DNA of 10,000 nucleotides from Acropora yongei (taxonomy: Eukaryota > Cnidaria > Anthozoa > Scleractinia > Acroporidae). Under the pieces are notes generated by a model. It was not told the DNA's origin. It worked only from the letters and a program-made list of their open reading frames with translations, and did not search any database. The stretch lies in NCBI GenBank assembly GCA_014634225.1, contig BLFN01000669.1:207890-217889 (forward strand), written 5' to 3'. Shown here piece after piece: positions 7,244-10,000 of this stretch (positions are counted from its first letter, which is position 1; the number at the start of each line of letters is the position of its first letter). The position numbers and the translations under genes were made by a program.

Positions 7244-7434
7244 ATATCACAAGCGTCATTGCCAGCTTCTGCGCCGCAACCGACTGTGAGCGTCCAACAT
7301 TCAAGCAACTCCACACAACCTCAAGCAGCGCCTCCTAAGAGCTGAGAAGCCCGTCAGGAAACACCGCCATACAAGGATCCAAGCACAAAATTGAACCCAT
7401 CTGACTGTGAAAACACCTACTGTCTTCACATTAA
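7244..7434 (+). other. Post-env tail, Pro/Ser/Gln-rich reading frame
   Basis: The env-like frame stays readable past its stop at 7241-7243, with one more stop at 7343-7345, and encodes a Pro-, Ser- and Gln-rich stretch (ASAPQPTVSVQHSSNS, then ETPPYKDPSTKL). If the upstream hydrophobic stretch was a membrane anchor, this would be the cytoplasmic tail. The composition is low in complexity and gives no family assignment. Confidence 0.4.
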
Positions 7435-7920
7435 AAGGAGTCACATTATTTCCATCAATCAAAGGTTTGCGAGAGTATCAGACGAGCAGGCAGCGTCACG
7501 TTCAGCCAAACTAAGCGGCACGTTCGCCGCATGCAAACACAATTCACGGGCTTGCCAACAAGGCAAGACCCACGCATGTTCATCGTTGACCACCCATTTG
7601 ATAGGCATACCTTCGACTCATTCGTGGGCATGTCCCAGCCCCCTGGTCACCTGTCAGATTGGGCGACAGACGACACACGCGAGTTCGTCCGCCTTCGTCA
7701 TTTTTTCAAGCCACATGAGAATTTCCTGTGGCTCTGCCTCAGAGTTTCCGTTCCGCAGGAATCTCCGTCGATTTTCGTCACGAGTAACACGTGCGACGCT
7801 CTATTCAGCTTAAAAACATGCGGTCACCTTCAGACTGCAAAACAGATTATGAGTATTGCGGACTGCAAAACAGATTATCAGTATTACGCACCAATGCAGC
7901 CTTTGACACCTTTCACCTGA
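7435..7920 (+). CDS. Unassigned open frame downstream of the env-like gene
   Basis: A plus-strand frame stays open for 161 codons before TGA at 7918-7920; the first ATG is at 7531, giving 129 residues. The middle (MFIVDHPFDRHTF, DSFVGMSQPPGHLSDW, LRHFFKPHENFLWLCLRV) has balanced, protein-like composition. The competing frame (7391-7813) is dominated by Ser, Thr, Ala, His and Cys and looks like a shadow. The end incorporates a 28-base tandem duplication, so the last 25 or so residues are probably not original. I do not recognise a family. It lies between the env-like gene and the putative 3' LTR, so it may be a shifted env tail, an accessory ORF of the element, or chance. Confidence 0.35.
   Translation, partial: KESHYFHQSKVCESIRRAGSVTFSQTKRHVRRMQTQFTGLPTRQDPRMFIVDHPFDRHTFDSFVGMSQPPGHLSDWATDDTREFVRLRHFFKPHENFLWLCLRVSVPQESPSIFVTSNTCDALFSLKTCGHLQTAKQIMSIADCKTDYQYYAPMQPLTPFT
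7833..7888. repeat. 28-base tandem repeat, two copies
   Basis: Units 7833-7860 and 7861-7888 both start GACTGCAAAACAGATTAT and differ at two of 28 positions. They abut exactly, as expected of a small replication-slippage duplication. Confidence 0.95.
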
Positions 7921-7960
7921 GTGATCTTTCGGCCGCCCAAACCTCAAACTTCGGAGTTTC

Positions 7961-7969
7961 GGAGGAGGG
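7961..7969 (+). promoter_or_regulatory. Candidate polypurine tract
   Basis: GGAGGAGGG lies just after a TTCGGAGTTTC stretch and just before the putative 3' LTR. In LTR elements such a tract resists RNase H and primes plus-strand DNA synthesis. Position and base composition fit. The LTR start that should follow directly does not show a clean TG. Confidence 0.4.
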
Positions 7970-8063
7970 TATCAGAAAAATATCATCAGTGAACGGTTCC
8001 AAGTCAGGACTGAGTCCTCTTGTTCGGTCATGTTTCAGTTTTTTTCTTTCAGACGTTTCATGC

Positions 8064-8109
8064 ATCGGGGACAATGCTTTGAGTGTATCGGGGACAATGC
8101 TTTGAGTGT
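8064..8109. repeat. 23-base perfect tandem repeat, two copies
   Basis: Units 8064-8086 and 8087-8109 are identical, each starting ATCGGGGACAATGC and ending TTTGAGTGT. A further ATC follows, so the unit may begin a third partial copy. It lies in the putative U3 of the LTR. Confidence 0.97.
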
Positions 8110-8178
8110 ATCACGTCTACTACTGATTCAATGAAATTCAAAGTCCGATTGCTAGACAAAATGGGTGTGCCACCTTGT

Positions 8179-8186
8179 TATAAATA
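8179..8186 (+). promoter_or_regulatory. TATA box of the putative LTR
   Basis: TATAAATA is a consensus core promoter element. Its placement between the purine tract and AATAAA supports reading the surrounding stretch as an LTR. Activity is unknown. Confidence 0.4.
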
Positions 8187-8243
8187 AGTGTGTGAAAGCA
8201 GTAGTCAGATGTATTAGTTAGGGGCAAGAGTTATTGTGAGGAG

Positions 8244-8249
8244 AATAAA
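8244..8249 (+). promoter_or_regulatory. Polyadenylation signal of the putative LTR
   Basis: AATAAA inside GAGAATAAAAGTC, 58 bases after the TATA box, is the expected poly(A) signal at the R/U5 boundary of an LTR. Confidence 0.4.
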
Positions 8250-8329
8250 AGTCAACTGATTGAAGCACCGCAGCAAACGTGTGTTTCTTGAAGTGATCCA
8301 GAGTCCCGATACCTTTCGCAAGAGAGCCG

Positions 8330-8777
8330 CACGACACGATCACGAACTTCCCTTCTTGTAAACTTGACAATTAAGTTCGGTGGTGCCGCAGTATTGAGGC
8401 TGGTTATAATGTGCGTAACTGAGATATCCGTATTGTTTACCGCCACGCCAATGGCGTTTCCAACAGATCGCACAATATCTTCACAGGAGAGTTCCTCATT
8501 CGGAGATATTCCAGAGATTTCAAGGGAATTACTACATGTGTATTGAGCTAGTTCTTCTACTTGCTTAGCAGCTTCATTGGCAGTTTGGATGGATGTCATT
8601 CTTGAGGCCCTCTATGATGCTACTTTGGCGAGAGAGCTTCTTGGCAACACGATTAATCGTACCCGCCCAATAGGTCATCATATTTCTCCGATAAAAATGA
8701 GACGATTTGTCCAATTTCCAGCTTTAGTGGTACAATTTCCTGTCTTAAAGCTTCCTCATCTTCTCTTTTGTAGCCAT
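8330..8777 (-). pseudogene. Non-LTR retrotransposon ORF1 relic (coiled coil plus RRM-like domain)
   Basis: Read on the minus strand, an ATG at 8777 opens MATK and, after a one-base shift, a Glu/Lys-rich helix (EDEEALRQEIVPLKLE) followed by SFLSEKYDDLL, typical coiled coil. A second shift with a stop near 8612-8614 leads to QVEELAQYTCSNSLEISGI, then NEELSCEDIVRSVGNAIGV, and PPNLIVKFTRREVRDRVV ending near 8330. The LEISGI...LIVKF spacing is that of the RNA-recognition-like domain in ORF1 proteins of L1- and CR1-type elements, which coat element RNA. Beyond 8330 no similarity is recognised, although the frame stays open to 8252. The upstream bases 8778-8845 may be the element's 5' UTR. The opposite-strand reading 8364-8546 is a shadow. 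Broken and non-functional. Confidence 0.75.
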
Positions 8778-8848
8778 ATCGGCAACTTAGAGACGATTTA
8801 GCGGGAGACCTGAAAAACGTGGCCGTCCGCCATTACGTCATGTGCTAA

Positions 8849-8992
8849 TTGTTGGAGTTCTCGGTATTAAAAGTAAATAAGCAAAAAACAGAGGTGATAA
8901 ATATTGGACTCTTCAACGTAACTGCAGAGGAGCTAGGTGTCGAGAAAGTAACTAGAGTAGTTAAAATTCTGGGAATGCACTTCACGTATCAT
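8849..8992 (+). pseudogene. Short L1/Tx1-like reverse transcriptase fragment
   Basis: A 48-codon open stretch on the plus strand reads LLEFSVLKVNKQKTEVINI, then EELGVEKVTRVVKILGMHF and TYH, and is followed by a stop at 9003-9005. L-K-V-N-x-x-K-T-E followed about 30 residues later by V-K-I-L-G-x-H-F is the pattern that follows the catalytic box in reverse transcriptases of L1/Tx1-like elements. Only this part is present. No YxDD box precedes it, because the sequence to the left belongs to the minus-strand ORF1 relic. It is a fragment of a different, later-inserted or rearranged element. Confidence 0.6.
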
Positions 8993-10000
8993 TGCGGGCC
9001 CTGATTTAAACGCAGGTTCTCCTCTCTCTTTGTTAATAAATTTGATCATTTTCTTGTATTTATATTTCAAATTCACTCCTGGCAAAAGCCCGTGGCGGGT
9101 GGTTCCAACTTCTTGCCAAGCCAACCCTGATGTGCTCGGAAAGCTTTGGTGGCACCATTGCCTGCAGTCAGTCGGCCAGCGTACGGACAGGGGTAGCGTT
9201 AATCTTTAACCAAACACGTATGCCTCCACCATTAGTTCACTTGAAAGACTAATATATTTTTACACGGAAAAGTAAAAAAAGATCTTATTGGTTCATTGTG
9301 ACAATGACAATCGCCAGCTTCCGGACGCAAGGCAAATGACAAACTAACAAGACGGTGTGTCTTCCAAATTCAAAATGCTCTAGGAGCAACAACGATAAAG
9401 ATATTCCTTCTGTCGACAGTATTTTTACTATGTACAATGTGCATATCTGTGATACGAATGCATGGAATTCATGTCCATTGTCCAACTTGCGTCAAGCAAT
9501 TTTTTCTAATTATGCCACAATTTCTTTTTTTCAAAGAACCCGTCAAAATATTCCAGGCAAAATGCCAGCCAAAGCGAAAAGGAACTACCTACAAGCTAAA
9601 GTGAAAGATCTGAGGACATACATCCACTTCCATTTTTTTTCATTGAGATGTTTAATTGTTACAGTAACTCTAGCATAAGAGATCAGCAAAACTAGACATT
9701 CAATGAATGAAAACTTGCCATCAACCATTGAGCAACATGAACATGTGTCGATACAAATTGCAATTATTATAGTCCATAGTCATCCTGTCATTGCTTACGT
9801 GTTGTATCTTAATTAAAGCTGAGTAATATCATGTATGGAGTCGTCTTCCTCTTTCCAGAGCACGTTTATTTATTTTGCGTCACACGTTCGGCTTTTTTTT
9901 TTGGTGCACACGGATCGTTTTTCCGAATTTCAGGAGTCATCTTCCAAAAGCACTTTTTATGTTATTCACCGTGTTGTCAACCTAACGTTTGCCATCAATA
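8993..10000. other. AT-rich DNA without recognised genes
   Basis: I find no supported gene on either strand. Open frames here (minus 8933-9124, minus 9285-9485, plus 9355-9678) lack domain signatures, and the plus frame uses an alternative start. A short frame beginning at the ATG at 9562 (MPAKAKRNYLQAKVKDLRT) is basic and protein-like but unsupported. A run of ten T lies at 9893-9902. An imperfect repeat pairs GGAGTCGTCTTCC (9838-9850) with GGAGTCATCTTCC (9933-9945). No poly(A) signal or splice pattern is convincing. Confidence 0.5.

Larger units (their letters stand above)
2656..8255 (+). mobile_element. Degenerate Ty3/Gypsy LTR element with env-like ORF
   Basis: This entry spans a single-strand relic whose parts follow the order of an errantivirus-like Gypsy element: reverse transcriptase, RNase H, integrase pieces, chromodomain, env-like frame, purine tract and putative 3' LTR. 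The 5' LTR, primer-binding site, gag and protease were not found. The left boundary is a direct abutment with another retroelement's coding sequence near 2655-2668. The right boundary is estimated from a TATA box and polyadenylation signal. The element cannot move by itself: frameshifts, more than ten stops and large deletions interrupt every frame. That all parts belong to one insertion is inferred from shared strand and order. Confidence 0.75.
7970..8255 (+). repeat. Putative solo 3' LTR of the Gypsy relic
   Basis: This non-coding stretch follows the purine tract and holds a TATA box (TATAAATA, 8179-8186) followed 58 bases later by AATAAA (8244-8249). That is the U3-R-U5 signal order of an LTR. 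No second copy is present upstream, where the element is truncated, so the LTR cannot be proven by comparison inside the window. The end near 8255 is a guess based on the AATAAA and on where the neighbouring ORF1 relic begins. A 23-base tandem duplication sits in the U3 part. Confidence 0.45.

Noticed and set aside
7391..7813. Plus-strand 140-codon frame rich in Ser, Thr, His and Cys
   Set aside because: The first part is the env tail frame, but beyond about 7450 the composition becomes shadow-like, while the overlapping frame 7435-7920 looks more like real protein.
8364..8546. Plus-strand 60-codon frame
   Set aside because: Antisense shadow of the minus-strand ORF1 relic.
8933..9124. Minus-strand 63-codon Lys-rich frame
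   Set aside because: Its last third is antisense to the plus-strand reverse transcriptase fragment, and the rest has no signature.
9355..9678. Plus-strand 107-codon frame as a gene or exon
   Set aside because: It starts at a non-ATG codon, has no domain, and splice sites or a promoter are not convincing. Only the short basic stretch from 9562 looks protein-like.
1..10000. CRISPR arrays, bacterial operons, riboswitches or other prokaryotic systems
   Set aside because: No regularly spaced repeats or bacterial gene signals are present. The tRNA and retroelement content is that of an animal nuclear genome.

Overview
This is a eukaryotic, animal-type window with no intact protein-coding gene. 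It holds two intact tRNA genes in a decaying local duplication, followed by a graveyard of retrotransposon relics. Eukaryotic features are the nuclear-type tRNA-Pro and tRNA-Asn genes with internal A and B boxes, three classes of retroelement pol or ORF1 relic, and a TATA plus AATAAA layout in a putative LTR. The wording of the pol fragments resembles elements I associate with anthozoan cnidarians such as stony corals. That assignment is recognition-based inference, not proof.

Layout. Positions 1-1600 carry two copies of a repeat unit offset by about 0.96-1.01 kb. The first copy ends in an intact minus-strand tRNA-Pro(CGG) and is followed by an intact plus-strand tRNA-Asn(GTT). The second copy has only a truncated tRNA-Pro. 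Both copies also carry a stretch that aligns without gaps to the 3' end of the tRNA-Asn gene plus its downstream flank. From about 1925 to 2655 there is a plus-strand non-LTR reverse transcriptase relic (Jockey/CR1/L2-type) with internal deletions. At about 2655-2668 it passes abruptly into the pol gene of a Ty3/Gypsy element (to about 5196): reverse transcriptase, RNase H, a diverged gap, an integrase zinc-finger region fused directly to the integrase C-terminal GPY/F module, and a chromodomain. The catalytic integrase core, protease, gag and 5' LTR are not visible.

Downstream, 5281-7243 reads as a broken envelope-like (ORF3) gene: a hydrophobic N-terminus, a Cys-containing ectodomain, a heptad-rich segment and a membrane-proximal hydrophobic stretch. 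An unassigned open frame (7435-7920), a purine tract and a putative 3' LTR to about 8255 follow. Beyond it lie a minus-strand non-LTR ORF1 relic (8330-8777) and a short plus-strand L1/Tx1-like reverse transcriptase fragment (8849-8992). The last kilobase is AT-rich DNA in which I recognise nothing.

Only the two tRNAs look functional. Every retroelement frame is broken by stops, frameshifts and deletions. The observations most worth checking are a Gypsy relic that pairs a chromodomain integrase tail with an env-like gene, the coding-to-coding junction between two unrelated retroelements, and the eroded tRNA-Asn ends embedded in the duplicated unit.
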